38,964 nucleotides of DNA from an uncultured Erysipelotrichaceae bacterium (GCA_902764545.1 CACWWC010000014.1:1-38964), one strand, 5' to 3'. Counted from the first letter of the stretch, positions 24,035 through 32,970 are shown. Program-made: numbers and translations. Notes: a model not told the origin generated them from the letters alone.

Positions 24035-25345
24035 ATGAAACTACCAACAGTAGCCTTAGTAGGAAGACCAAATGTAGGAAAATCAACCCTATTTAACAAA
24101 ATAGTTGGAAAACAAGTATCCATTACAGAAGATATCCCAGGTGTAACGAGAGATAGAATATACCAAGAAGCAAACTATAATAAAAAAAAATTTTATCTTA
24201 TTGACACCGGAGGAATAGATACTACTAAACTAGATTTTAACAAAGAAATAAAAATGCAAGCTGAAATAGCAATAGAAGAAGCAGATATAGTAATATTTAT
24301 TGTTGATGGAAAAGAAGGAATAACAACAAACGATTTAATAGTAAGAGATATTTTACGCAAATCTGATAAAAAGGTTATAGTGGCAATAAATAAAGCAGAT
24401 GTTAAAGAAACAAATAATAATTTATATGATTTTTATGAATTAGGATTTGAAACATATATTCCTATAAGCAGTATTCATAACATAGGATTTGCTGAATTAA
24501 TGGATACCGTTACTCAAAATTTTAAAGAAACTGAAGAAATTGAAGATACAAGAACTAAATTTTCCATAATAGGACGTCCAAACGTTGGAAAAAGTTCACT
24601 CACAAATGCGCTATTAAATGAAGAAAGAGTTGTTGTATCAAACATAGCAGGTACGACAAGAGATTCTATAGACTCAGTACTCAAATACAATAACGAAGAA
24701 TTCATAGTAATTGATACAGCTGGAATGAGAAAGAAAGGAAAAGTCTTTGAATCAGTTGAAAAATATAGCCTATTTAGATCATTAAAATCAATTGATCGTT
24801 CTGACATATGTCTTGTAGTAATAAACGCAGAAGAAGGAATAACAGAACATGATAAACACATTGCTGGATATGCTATTGAAAGAGGAAAAGGATTAATATT
24901 TGTTGTAAACAAATGGGATAAAGTTACAGATATTACCATTCAAGAATTCGAAAAGCTTATGAAAGCAGAATTCCAATTTGCAACATATGCACCAGTGGTT
25001 TACTTAAGTGCACTAACAAAAAAAAGAATTCATACTTTAATGCCCGAGATAGTGAAGGTAAAAGAAAACATAAAAAGAGAAATAAAAACAAGTATTATAA
25101 ATGAGGTTATACAAGATGCATATCAGCTAAACCTTCCTCCGTCATATAAGGGAAAAAGATTAAAAATATACTTTACATCTCAAACCGGTATAAAACCACC
25201 TAAATTTACTTTTAGAGTTAATAATAAAGGTCTAGTTCACTTTTCATATGAGAGATACCTAGAAAATAAAATTAGAGAGAATTTTGATTTTACTGGAACA
25301 CCAATTATAATACAATTTAAAAATAGGAATGGTGATGAAGAATGA
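24035..25345 (+). CDS. der: Ribosome assembly GTPase Der (EngA)
   Basis: 436 aa. Der has two GTPase domains in tandem and a C-terminal KH-like domain, and acts in 50S subunit assembly. G1 motifs GRPNVGKS occur at 10-17 and 180-187; NKAD (119-122) and NKWD (292-295) give guanine specificity; DTGG and DTAG are the G3 motifs. GGAGGGG precedes the ATG. The stop overlaps the next start in ATGA. der, spoIVA and hup cluster in B. subtilis as well. Confidence 0.97.
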   Translation: MKLPTVALVGRPNVGKSTLFNKIVGKQVSITEDIPGVTRDRIYQEANYNKKKFYLIDTGGIDTTKLDFNKEIKMQAEIAIEEADIVIFIVDGKEGITTNDLIVRDILRKSDKKVIVAINKADVKETNNNLYDFYELGFETYIPISSIHNIGFAELMDTVTQNFKETEEIEDTRTKFSIIGRPNVGKSSLTNALLNEERVVVSNIAGTTRDSIDSVLKYNNEEFIVIDTAGMRKKGKVFESVEKYSLFRSLKSIDRSDICLVVINAEEGITEHDKHIAGYAIERGKGLIFVVNKWDKVTDITIQEFEKLMKAEFQFATYAPVVYLSALTKKRIHTLMPEIVKVKENIKREIKTSIINEVIQDAYQLNLPPSYKGKRLKIYFTSQTGIKPPKFTFRVNNKGLVHFSYERYLENKIRENFDFTGTPIIIQFKNRNGDEE

Positions 25346-25593
25346 TTATAGGAAAAGATAATAATAGTAATTTCAATAACAGATTAAATACAATAAAACA
25401 AAATAATAATAATAAAACTAGTATAAATCAAAATCATCAAATAGAAATAATGCAACACTCAAATGTTATGAGTAAAAATGAAATGGCTGATAAATCTTTT
25501 TCGATGTTACAAGAAAGACTAAGAAATGGAACAATTTCTCTAGAAGAATTTAATAAAAAATGTATTCAATTAGGTAAACAAAGTAAAAAATAA
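25342..25593 (+). CDS. Small SHOCT-like protein
   Basis: 83 aa. An Asn/Lys-rich, probably disordered first half is followed by LQERLRNGTISLEEFNKKC, which resembles the short C-terminal (SHOCT) helix-turn-helix fold with G(T/L)I(S/T)xEEF. The ATG overlaps the der stop, so translation is probably coupled. SHOCT modules usually mediate oligomerisation; the role here is unknown. Confidence 0.65.
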   Translation: MIIGKDNNSNFNNRLNTIKQNNNNKTSINQNHQIEIMQHSNVMSKNEMADKSFSMLQERLRNGTISLEEFNKKCIQLGKQSKK

Positions 25594-25597
25594 AAAG

Positions 25598-25628
25598 CTT
25601 CTACATATAATTATGTAGGAGGTTTTTT
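25598..25628 (+). terminator. Terminator hairpin that contains the spoVIF ribosome-binding site
   Basis: CTTCTACATA (25598-25607) pairs with TATGTAGGAG (25612-25621), 10 bp with one wobble and a 4-nt loop, extended by A-T pairs after one mismatch, then TTTTTT (25623-25628). AGGAGG (25617-25622), the only ribosome-binding site for the ATG at 25629, lies in the 3' arm. Confidence 0.8.
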
Positions 25629-25868
25629 ATGTTTAAAGACAATTTATTTAAAAAAATAGAAAATAAAACTAATATTAATAAAGAAACAATAATAAATTTA
25701 GCTGATAAACTTAAAAAAAATAATTTAAAAGATGAAACAACAATTAGGGAAGTAATACAAGAGCTATGCAATTTAACAGGGAAAAATATCTCAAGCGAAA
25801 AAGAAGATAAAATTATTAAAGCTATATTAAATGATAATGTTCCAAAAAATATTGACAAAATGTTTTAA
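25629..25868 (+). CDS. spoVIF: Sporulation protein SpoVIF
   Basis: 79 aa, the family's size. It aligns by eye along its whole length with SpoVIF (YjcC): FKDNLFKKIENKTNINKET, LADKLKKNNLKDETTIREV, GKNISSEKEDKIIKAILNDN and VPKNIDKMF. SpoVIF acts late in the mother cell and is needed for proper coat assembly through GerE-dependent genes. It follows the der unit; the ribosome-binding site is buried in a terminator hairpin. I see no convincing sigma-K promoter directly upstream, so how it is switched on in sporulation is unclear. Confidence 0.88.
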   Translation: MFKDNLFKKIENKTNINKETIINLADKLKKNNLKDETTIREVIQELCNLTGKNISSEKEDKIIKAILNDNVPKNIDKMF

Positions 25869-25928
25869 AAAGATTTTTAATTTATACTATTTTATTATAT
25901 AATATATATAATAGGATGTGTTATAGAT

Positions 25929-27092
25929 ATGAATAAAGAATTAAAAAGTGGGATAAACGAAAATGTAAACAATGGATATTTTAATGTATACAAGTTTTTA
26001 AATAATTTATATGTAAGTAAAACATTATGTAAACAATACTTCATAGGTGATGAAAACAAATATAAGAATATTAATGGAATTGACTGCTATCAAATAGAAG
26101 AAAGTGATATTGCTTATATAGAAGAAATATCTAATATTCAACCAATAAAGCTAAAAAGAAAATATGTTAACGTTCTAAACACACAACTTAACATATATTT
26201 TAATGTATATATAGATAAAAGTGATAACAATAATTTCTATATATTTGAGCATTTATGTAAACAGTTTAATATTCAACCAAAAAGTATTAAAATTATTAAT
26301 AATGTTAAATATTGCAATATAACTCAAGAAGACATAAAACAAATAGAAATATTATCACAGAACAACAAAATAAGATATAAAAGAAGATATAAAGAGCTTA
26401 ATATATCAAACAATAATATTCAACAGAAAAAATTATTTATGTATTATTACAATATAGATACGCATGAAAGTTTTGTTGATAGAAAAACACTTGAACAAGC
26501 AAGAAATAATAACATAGAAATTGAGGGTAAGCCAATTATTATTGAAGGTAAAAACTGCTACTCAATAAAAAAAGATCAGCTCAAATTATATGAAGCAACA
26601 TCAAATACACATGGAATAGAAAGATTAATAACAAATAAGAGAAAAACAAATATTCCGAAACAACCAAATAAACACCAAACAATAATTGTATATAGGGACT
26701 GTAATACAGAGAAGTTATTCATTCCTAAGAAATATGCTTTAATTCATGACACTGAAAGAAAAATAATAATGAATAAAGAGTGCTTTGAAATAACAACAAG
26801 TCGACTTGAATCAATATACAATATAAAATTTATAATTGTTGATGTTTATACATCTGAAGAGAAAATAGTAGAAATTACAGTATGTGAATACAACGATGAA
26901 AGATTTATCAGTGAAAATGACCTAAAAGCACTAAATGTTATTGTACCTGACAGTAAAAAAATTATGATTAGTAATAATATATACCTTTTAGTAAACAATG
27001 AGATAATGGAAACCATAAAAAATAAAAGTTCTAAAAATACAAAAATTAAATTTAACTTTAGAAAAATCACGCCTGTAAAAAAAGATAATTAA
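25929..27092 (+). CDS. Unknown five-repeat protein between spoVIF and spoIVA
   Basis: 387 aa; no known family recognised. No signal peptide or membrane helix. It consists of about five diverged repeats of 55-75 residues (roughly 17-80, 88-156, 168-238, 251-306, 307-378). Most contain a beta-rich start (FNVYKF, FNVYID, FMYYYN, IIVYRD, IVDVYT), an aromatic/basic middle, then an Ile-rich pair followed by (C)Y or CF plus I and an acidic helix (DCYQIEESDIAYIEE; YCNITQEDIKQIE; NCYSIKKDQLKLYE; ECFEITTSRLESIY), often ended by KRKY or KRRY. The ribosome-binding site is weak (AGGA, about 12 bases before ATG). Position between two sporulation genes suggests a mother-cell or coat role; this is inference only. 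It ends at a strong terminator. Confidence 0.8.
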   Translation: MNKELKSGINENVNNGYFNVYKFLNNLYVSKTLCKQYFIGDENKYKNINGIDCYQIEESDIAYIEEISNIQPIKLKRKYVNVLNTQLNIYFNVYIDKSDNNNFYIFEHLCKQFNIQPKSIKIINNVKYCNITQEDIKQIEILSQNNKIRYKRRYKELNISNNNIQQKKLFMYYYNIDTHESFVDRKTLEQARNNNIEIEGKPIIIEGKNCYSIKKDQLKLYEATSNTHGIERLITNKRKTNIPKQPNKHQTIIVYRDCNTEKLFIPKKYALIHDTERKIIMNKECFEITTSRLESIYNIKFIIVDVYTSEEKIVEITVCEYNDERFISENDLKALNVIVPDSKKIMISNNIYLLVNNEIMETIKNKSSKNTKIKFNFRKITPVKKDN

Positions 27093-27119
27093 AACTGATA
27101 AATCATTATCAGTTTTTTT
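27091..27119 (+). terminator. Terminator of the five-repeat protein gene
   Basis: AAAACTGATAA, 4-nt loop, TTATCAGTTTT, then T: an 11-bp stem that starts at the stop codon. Confidence 0.88.
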
Positions 27120-27133
27120 ATATAAATATTTAG

Positions 27134-27161
27134 TTCTATTTCCTAAGTAAAATCATATACT
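27134..27161 (+). promoter_or_regulatory. Possible sigma-E promoter of spoIVA
   Basis: CATATACT (27154-27161) resembles the sigma-E -10 CATACAMT; TTCTATTT (27134-27141) is a weak -35, with a spacer slightly short. spoIVA is a sigma-E gene in B. subtilis. An inverted repeat TAAGTA/TACTTA overlaps it. Confidence 0.35.
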
Positions 27162-27184
27162 TAAGTGAAATAAGGAGAATAATT

Positions 27185-28657
27185 ATGGAAAAAAAAGAAA
27201 TAATTAAAAACATTGCCAAAAGAAGTGGCGGAGATATCTATTTAGGTGTAGTTGGAGCAGTCAGAACTGGAAAATCAACATTTATAAAAAGAATGGTGGA
27301 AACATTAATTATTCCAAATATTGAAGATGAATTCGAGAAAAAAAGAGCATTAGATGAGATTCCTCAAAGTGCGGCCGGCAAAACAATTATGACAACAGAA
27401 CCCAAATTTGTACCAAATAATACCGCAAAAATTAAAATTGATGACATAAATTGTAACATAAAACTAATAGATTGCGTGGGATATATGATTAATAACGCAA
27501 TAGGTGCAACGGATGAAAATGGACCTAGAATGATTAAAACCCCATGGTACACAGAAGAGATACCATTTACAGAAGCAGCAGAAATTGGAACAGAAAAAGT
27601 AATCAAAGAACATTCAACAATAGGAATTGTTGTAACAACAGATGCATCAATTGGGGAATTTGAAAGAAACGATTATGTTGAAGCAGAAAACCGTGTAATT
27701 GAAGAATTAAAAGAATTAGGAAAACCATTCATTGTTGTATTGAATTCAACCCATCCAAATGATACAAATACTAAATTAATAAGAGATGAAATTAAAAGTA
27801 AACATAACGTCCCAGTATTACCAATAAGTATTGAAACAATGAACGAAAAAGATATGTATGATATTCTTAGAGAAGCTTTATATGAATTTCCAGTTCTTGA
27901 AGTTAGAGTTAATATGCCAGAATGGATATCAATACTAAATCCAGATAATAAAATTAAAAAAGCTTATATTGAAGCAATAAGAGAAAGTATAGTTGAAATT
28001 GATAAAATAAGAGATGTAGAACAAATTACAAACCACTTTTTAGAGTCAGAATATATAGAAAACTGTTACCTATCAGATATAGATACATCAACAGGCATTA
28101 TCACAATAAATCTAACCAGTCCAAATAAATTATATAATGAAACCATAAAAGAACTTATCAATAAAGATATCAAAAGCAAAGCTGATTTATTATCGCTCCT
28201 TCAAGAATACAATGTTGCAAAAAAAGAATATGATAGTATTAAATATGCACTAAATATGGTCAAACAAACTGGCTACGGTATTGCAACACCATCAATTGAA
28301 GATATGAAGCTAGACAAACCAGAAATAATAAAACAAGGAACTAGATATGGAGTAAAACTAAGAGCAATTGCTCCATCTATACATATGATAAAAGTCAATG
28401 TTGAATCTACATTTGAGCCAATTATTGGTAGCGAATTACAAAGTAAAGAACTAATTGACTATATAACAAAAGATAAAGAAAAAAATAATAATATATGGAA
28501 AAGTGAAATATTTGGCAGAAGCCTTGATTCAATAGTTCAAGAAGGAATACAATCCAAAATCAATTTAATGCCAGACAACATCAGATTTAAATTACAAAAC
28601 ACCTTAACCAAAGTTATAAACAAAGGAAGTAATAACGTTATAACCATAGTTATATAA
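27185..28657 (+). CDS. spoIVA: Stage IV sporulation protein A, spore coat ATPase
   Basis: 490 aa, against 492 in B. subtilis. SpoIVA hydrolyses ATP to polymerise into the basement layer of the spore coat on the forespore surface. Very high similarity throughout: IYLGVVGAVRTGKSTFIKR with Walker A Lys30, SAAGKTIMTTEPKFVPN, LIDCVGYM, DENGPRMIKTPWYTEEIPF, EHSTIGIVVTTD, REALYEFPVLEV, MVKQTGYGIATPSIEDM and IHMIKVNVES. AAGGAG is well placed. Its presence is the strongest evidence that the organism makes endospores. Confidence 0.98.
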   Translation: MEKKEIIKNIAKRSGGDIYLGVVGAVRTGKSTFIKRMVETLIIPNIEDEFEKKRALDEIPQSAAGKTIMTTEPKFVPNNTAKIKIDDINCNIKLIDCVGYMINNAIGATDENGPRMIKTPWYTEEIPFTEAAEIGTEKVIKEHSTIGIVVTTDASIGEFERNDYVEAENRVIEELKELGKPFIVVLNSTHPNDTNTKLIRDEIKSKHNVPVLPISIETMNEKDMYDILREALYEFPVLEVRVNMPEWISILNPDNKIKKAYIEAIRESIVEIDKIRDVEQITNHFLESEYIENCYLSDIDTSTGIITINLTSPNKLYNETIKELINKDIKSKADLLSLLQEYNVAKKEYDSIKYALNMVKQTGYGIATPSIEDMKLDKPEIIKQGTRYGVKLRAIAPSIHMIKVNVESTFEPIIGSELQSKELIDYITKDKEKNNNIWKSEIFGRSLDSIVQEGIQSKINLMPDNIRFKLQNTLTKVINKGSNNVITIVI

Positions 28658-28684
28658 AAAGAAGATTAATTAAAATCTTCTTTT
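28657..28684. terminator. Bidirectional terminator between spoIVA and the convergent lipoprotein gene
   Basis: AAAAGAAGATT (28657-28667) pairs with AATCTTCTTTT (28674-28684). T tracts occur on both strands; the minus-strand stop (28666-28668) is at the edge of the loop. Confidence 0.8.
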
Positions 28685-29436
28685 ATAAATAAATCTTCAT
28701 ATTCACATTCTTTAATCTCAAGTCTTTCATTAACATAATAATATAAGGTTTTACTATTTTCATGATTATCCTTATTATATTTAACAGTAACACTAGCATA
28801 TCCTGGAGCTTTAGCTTTTACCTCTAAATCCAAATAATAAAACTTACCAGAATCAGTATTTATAATATCAATAACATCATTACCCATAATATCAATAGAA
28901 ATTATATCATCATTATTGATATTTCCTTCAACGTAACTATTTATTATAGAATAATCAGGAGTCTTTATACTACTCTCAGTAAAACCCCATTTATCAAAAA
29001 ACATAAACTTCTTGCTCTTTTTTACCACAACTTTTTTGATTTTATGTGGAAACTCATATTTTTCACATTCATTTCTACCAACACAAAGTCTTTTTCTTTC
29101 TGATTCGCTTTTTATTAAAACATCATAATAAATATATACAATAATAACACTTTTAGTATTAGCATCTCGATCTTTAGGATTAACAATAGATACCACATTA
29201 TATTTTCCATCTACATAATAAATATAGTCAAAAGAAGAAGTATGATATGTACCTATCTCAGAAATTCCACCATCATTATGTTTATCTTCCTTTATCCAAT
29301 TATCACTAATATATTTATTTTTCTCTAATACTTTTATAATTTGACTTAATTCTTTTTCATTTAAATTTTCGCCGCATCCCGTCATAAGTATAATTAAAAA
29401 AAATATAATTAGAAACAAAGAATTAATTTTTTTCAT
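28666..29436 (-). CDS. Lipoprotein, unknown
   Basis: 256 aa; family not recognised. A hydrophobic N-terminus with lipobox LMTGC (Cys21) indicates a membrane-anchored extracytoplasmic protein. The rest is predicted soluble, with alternating charged and beta-rich stretches (for example GYASVTVKYNKDNHENSKTL) and two cysteines in CVGRNEC in the middle. ATG at 29436 follows AGGGTG; a TTG three codons upstream is less likely. Last gene of the ackA-nrnA-engB unit. Confidence 0.75.
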   Translation of the reverse strand: MKKINSLFLIIFFLIILMTGCGENLNEKELSQIIKVLEKNKYISDNWIKEDKHNDGGISEIGTYHTSSFDYIYYVDGKYNVVSIVNPKDRDANTKSVIIVYIYYDVLIKSESERKRLCVGRNECEKYEFPHKIKKVVVKKSKKFMFFDKWGFTESSIKTPDYSIINSYVEGNINNDDIISIDIMGNDVIDIINTDSGKFYYLDLEVKAKAPGYASVTVKYNKDNHENSKTLYYYVNERLEIKECEYEDLFIKEDFN

Positions 29437-29450
29437 ACACAACACCCTTA

Positions 29451-30143
29451 TTACCTTAAACTTGAAATAACTTCAGTATAATAATCATACATTTCCTGAG
29501 TCTGGAACTTTATCTCTCCATCCTCTAACTTCCATTGATCATTATATGCTTTTAAATAATTAAGCAAACTTAAACTTCCATCATAAACATCATTTGAGCT
29601 TTGCTTTGTATTTACTAGTAATTGGCTTATTTCATCGCGCTTTTGTCTGACACCACTACTATTCATTATTTCTATAAATAAGTCTTTATAATATTGTTCT
29701 TTAATCTTATTAGATATATAACTACTAATACCATCATTTGATAAAAAACTTTGTAAAGAATCTATTTTTTTATTTAAACTATTTTTAGAAGTCTCTAAAT
29801 AACTTAAAGAATTAGAAAACAAAGGACCATCATTAGAATAATTTTCATATGATAAAACCGTAGCTAATCTCTCATCGTTTATAGTTGAATTAATTTCTTC
29901 AAGTTCTAAAGTAATATGTCCAAAGTATTTTTTTATATTTTTTTCAACAACACCATATTTACCAGAACACACAATCTTAGTATCATATTTATCCTTCATA
30001 ATATCCAATAATAGTATTTTATCAACCTCTTTTTTTAAAGAATTATATGAAGTAGCATCTCTTATAACCAGAAATGATACTAATAAAATAAAGTTAATAA
30101 TAATAAAACAAAATACAAAGAAAAACTTTTTTCTGCTATTCAT
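29451..30143 (-). CDS. Membrane-anchored helical protein, unknown
   Basis: 230 aa; family not recognised. One N-terminal membrane helix (7-27), then a mostly helical outside region with Ser/Asn-rich linkers (e.g. SLSYLETSKNSLNKKIDSLQ) suggesting coiled coil. AGGTGA precedes the ATG; 20 bases after engB and 14 before the following lipoprotein gene. The pair may work together outside the membrane; this rests on position alone. Confidence 0.7.
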   Translation of the reverse strand: MNSRKKFFFVFCFIIINFILLVSFLVIRDATSYNSLKKEVDKILLLDIMKDKYDTKIVCSGKYGVVEKNIKKYFGHITLELEEINSTINDERLATVLSYENYSNDGPLFSNSLSYLETSKNSLNKKIDSLQSFLSNDGISSYISNKIKEQYYKDLFIEIMNSSGVRQKRDEISQLLVNTKQSSNDVYDGSLSLLNYLKAYNDQWKLEDGEIKFQTQEMYDYYTEVISSLR

Positions 30144-30163
30144 AGAATCACCTGTATAATATA

Positions 30164-30745
30164 TTATAACAATCCTTCTATTTTATCTAATACTTCCTTA
30201 ACACCCATTTTGGTTACACTTGAAAAAACCACTAAATCATCTCCTATCACTAGATCTAATGCTTTTAAAATATCTTTTAGATTTTTTTCTTTTTTACTAC
30301 CACCAACTTTATCAGCCTTTGTCGCAATAACAGTCACAGGTAAATTGTAATATTTTAAAAAGTTATACATTAGTAAATCATCCTCCATAGGTGGATGCCT
30401 AAAATCAATTAGCATAAAGACTCTTTTTAATTGAGTTCTTTTCTCCAAATATTCCTCAATCATCATTCCAAATTTAGCCTGTGTTTTTTTATCGACATTA
30501 GCATACCCATAACCTGGAACATCTATTAAATAAAAACTATTATTCACACCGTAAAAATTAAGTGTCTGAGTCTTTCCAGGCTTTGAGGAAGTATATGCTA
30601 AGTTATTTCTAGATAATATCGTATTAATAAAACTACTCTTGCCAACATTACTCCTACCCACAAGTAAAAATTCAGATCTTCCATCATCAGGATACTGACT
30701 TCTTCTTGTAGCAATAATATCAAGATTAACTTCTTTAATAACCAT
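30164..30745 (-). CDS. engB: Ribosome biogenesis GTPase EngB (YsxC)
   Basis: 193 aa. A small TRAFAC GTPase needed for late 50S assembly. Motifs: GRSNVGKS (30-37), DVPGYGYA (75-82), TKAD (142-145) and SSVTKMG near the end. The ribosome-binding site AGAGGTG lies in the last codons of nrnA; only two bases separate the two genes. Confidence 0.97.
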   Translation of the reverse strand: MVIKEVNLDIIATRRSQYPDDGRSEFLLVGRSNVGKSSFINTILSRNNLAYTSSKPGKTQTLNFYGVNNSFYLIDVPGYGYANVDKKTQAKFGMMIEEYLEKRTQLKRVFMLIDFRHPPMEDDLLMYNFLKYYNLPVTVIATKADKVGGSKKEKNLKDILKALDLVIGDDLVVFSSVTKMGVKEVLDKIEGLL

Positions 30746-30747
30746 AT

Positions 30748-31698
30748 TTATTTCACCTCTAAATTATTATATTCACTCAATTCATTATCTAAATCATTAA
30801 TTAAGCTCATTGCTTTATCCAAACTATCAACTCTTACTCCAGAAGCCATCTTATGTCCTCCCCCATTATGTCTTTCAGCAACAACATTAATAGCTGGCCC
30901 TCTAGACCTAATAGATATTCTATATAATTTATTTTTTATGTCTTCACTAATCGTAACCCAAACTAAGACTTCTTTTATATAATTAAAATTATTAATCATA
31001 TTACCTGCCGAAGCACTATCAACCCCGAACCTTATAATATCATCATTCTTAATGACAATATATCCAAGCCCATTTTTAGTTACTTTCATATTTAAAGAAA
31101 TAAAACCTTCTAATCTAACTTCACTTAATGGTCTTAAATATAATTTTTCATATGCACTAGAAATATCCACATGATAATGATCTAATAATTTGCCAACCAA
31201 AGAAAATGTTGAACTAGAACAACTATTAAATAAAAATCTATTAGAATCAGATACAAGACCCATAAATAATAATTGAGCAATACTATCATTGCACACAAGA
31301 TCAGAGTTAAAAATCATATCTATTATAATTTCACAAGTAGAGGACTTACTATCATCAACTAGCTCTATATCACAATATTTTTCCACAAAAGGATGATGAT
31401 CAATTTTTATAGAAAATGCTCCCAAAGAAAAGTCAACACTATCAACCCTTCTTTTATCAGGCGTATCCAAGACAATAATCAATGAATTGTTAATTTTTTT
31501 GTTTTTGTCTAATCTACCAAAATGAGTAAATTTATTACTACCAGTACCGATTGCAAGTACTTCTTTATTTGGATAAGTCAGCTTAATTGAATCTCTAAGT
31601 GCTAGTTGACTACACAAAGCATCAGGATCCACTCCAATATGCCTACCAATAATAATAGAGTCATATTCTTTTATTTTATCAATAATATCAGAAAACAT
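30748..31698 (-). CDS. nrnA: DHH/DHHA1 phosphoesterase NrnA-like (oligoribonuclease / pAp phosphatase)
   Basis: 316 aa. NrnA degrades nano-RNAs and, in many species, pAp. Motifs: GRHIGVDPDALCSQ (metal-binding Asp24 and Asp26), VLDTPD, DHH at 100-102 and the DHHA1 motif NGGGHKMASG near the C-terminus. The start is taken at ATG 31698, giving MFSDIIDKIKEYDSI like known family members; ATG 31707 would add three residues. Either overlaps the end of ackA (11 or 20 bases), implying translational coupling. Confidence 0.88.
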   Translation of the reverse strand: MFSDIIDKIKEYDSIIIGRHIGVDPDALCSQLALRDSIKLTYPNKEVLAIGTGSNKFTHFGRLDKNKKINNSLIIVLDTPDKRRVDSVDFSLGAFSIKIDHHPFVEKYCDIELVDDSKSSTCEIIIDMIFNSDLVCNDSIAQLLFMGLVSDSNRFLFNSCSSSTFSLVGKLLDHYHVDISSAYEKLYLRPLSEVRLEGFISLNMKVTKNGLGYIVIKNDDIIRFGVDSASAGNMINNFNYIKEVLVWVTISEDIKNKLYRISIRSRGPAINVVAERHNGGGHKMASGVRVDSLDKAMSLINDLDNELSEYNNLEVK

Positions 31699-32893
31699 TG
31701 TTAGCATCCAATCTATTTTTTACAATTTTTAAAGTGTCCCTTGCAATCATCAATTCCTCATTAGTAGGAATAACAAACACATCAATCTTAGAATCATGGT
31801 TGCTTATTTTTACAACATCACCACAAATATTATTCTTATCCAAGTCAATACTTACTCCAAGACAAGATAATTTTTCACAAATCTCTCGTCTAATAGGGAT
31901 ATTATTTTCTCCAATACCAGCAGTAAAAACAATAACATCGGCTCCATTAAGTAATACATGATACTGAGCAATATAATCGACTACTCTTCTAACAAATTTG
32001 TTCTTAGCAAGAATTGCTTTTTCATCTCCCTCATCACACTTTTTTACAATATCTCGCATATCACTACTATACTCACTTAACCCAAACAATCCACTTTTTT
32101 TATTTAAATCCTCAATAATTTCCGAAGCATTCTTACCTTCTTTTTCCATTACATACGGAATAATTGATGAGTCAATATCTCCAGAACGAGTTCCCATCAT
32201 TATACCAGCAAGAGGAGTAAATCCCATACTGGTATCAACACATTGCATATTCTCAATTGCACAAATTGAACCACCATTACCAATATGACAACTAATTAGT
32301 TTAAAATTATCCTTATGAAGCATACCTTTAACATATTCAGCAATATATCTATGACTAGTACCATGTGCACCATACTTTCTTACATTGTATTCAGTATACC
32401 AACTATATGGTACAGGATATAAGTAATTCACCTTATCCATATTTTGATGAAAAGCCGTATCAAAAACAGCAACCATCGCCATATTAGGAGCTGCCTCAAG
32501 AAAAGCTTTTATCCCCATTACATGAGATGGATTATGAAGAGGAGCAAACGTCCTAAAATTATATATATCATCTATAACCTCATCCGTAATATACACAGAC
32601 TCAGCATACTTACTACCACCATGGACAATTCTATGACCTACACCATCAATTTCATCTAATGACTTAATAACACTCAATGAAATTAATTTATCAAACATAA
32701 TTTTAACAGCATCAGTATGATTTAATATCTCAATTTTTTCAGAAATAATTTCCCCATTATATTTAATTGTATATAAACTATCATCAATACCTATTCTTTC
32801 AAAGTTACCAGATATAATCACTTTTTCATCTTCCATATCAAATAAAGAAAACTTTAAAGAGCTACTACCTGTATTAATTGACATAATTTTCAT
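31688..32893 (-). CDS. ackA: Acetate kinase, divergent copy
   Basis: 401 aa. It interconverts acetyl phosphate and ADP with acetate and ATP. Family motifs: INTGSSSLKFSL, GHRIVHGG, FDTAFHQ, KYGAHGTSH, CHIGNGGSICAI, MGTRSGDIDSS, FTAGIGENN and TNEELMIARDT. The residue before the catalytic HGTSH is Ala where the family usually has Phe, while the ATP-site IGNG is normal. ATG at 32893 follows GAGGTG; upstream residues would be non-family. It heads a five-gene unit with nrnA, engB and two envelope proteins. A second ackA lies directly upstream. Confidence 0.93.
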   Translation of the reverse strand: MKIMSINTGSSSLKFSLFDMEDEKVIISGNFERIGIDDSLYTIKYNGEIISEKIEILNHTDAVKIMFDKLISLSVIKSLDEIDGVGHRIVHGGSKYAESVYITDEVIDDIYNFRTFAPLHNPSHVMGIKAFLEAAPNMAMVAVFDTAFHQNMDKVNYLYPVPYSWYTEYNVRKYGAHGTSHRYIAEYVKGMLHKDNFKLISCHIGNGGSICAIENMQCVDTSMGFTPLAGIMMGTRSGDIDSSIIPYVMEKEGKNASEIIEDLNKKSGLFGLSEYSSDMRDIVKKCDEGDEKAILAKNKFVRRVVDYIAQYHVLLNGADVIVFTAGIGENNIPIRREICEKLSCLGVSIDLDKNNICGDVVKISNHDSKIDVFVIPTNEELMIARDTLKIVKNRLDANNVF

Positions 32894-32921
32894 ACAAAAC
32901 ACCTCACAAATATACACATAC

Positions 32922-32927
32922 ATTATA
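32922..32927 (-). promoter_or_regulatory. -10 box of the ackA-nrnA-engB unit
   Basis: A perfect TATAAT in the context ACTTTATAGTATAAT, the same 15 bases found at the recU promoter (15386-15400). The -35 is poor. Confidence 0.5.
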
Positions 32928-32970
32928 CTATAAAGTAATAGAAAAAGCACCATAAAATAAAAAGCCCCCC

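Noticed and set aside
24514..24939. 141-codon minus-strand frame inside der
   Set aside because: Shadow of the second GTPase domain of der; no ribosome-binding site or family resemblance.
32961..32970. Run of six G on the minus strand after the acetate kinase terminator
   Set aside because: Unusual in this A+T-rich DNA but a single tract; no G-quadruplex pattern or pairing partner.
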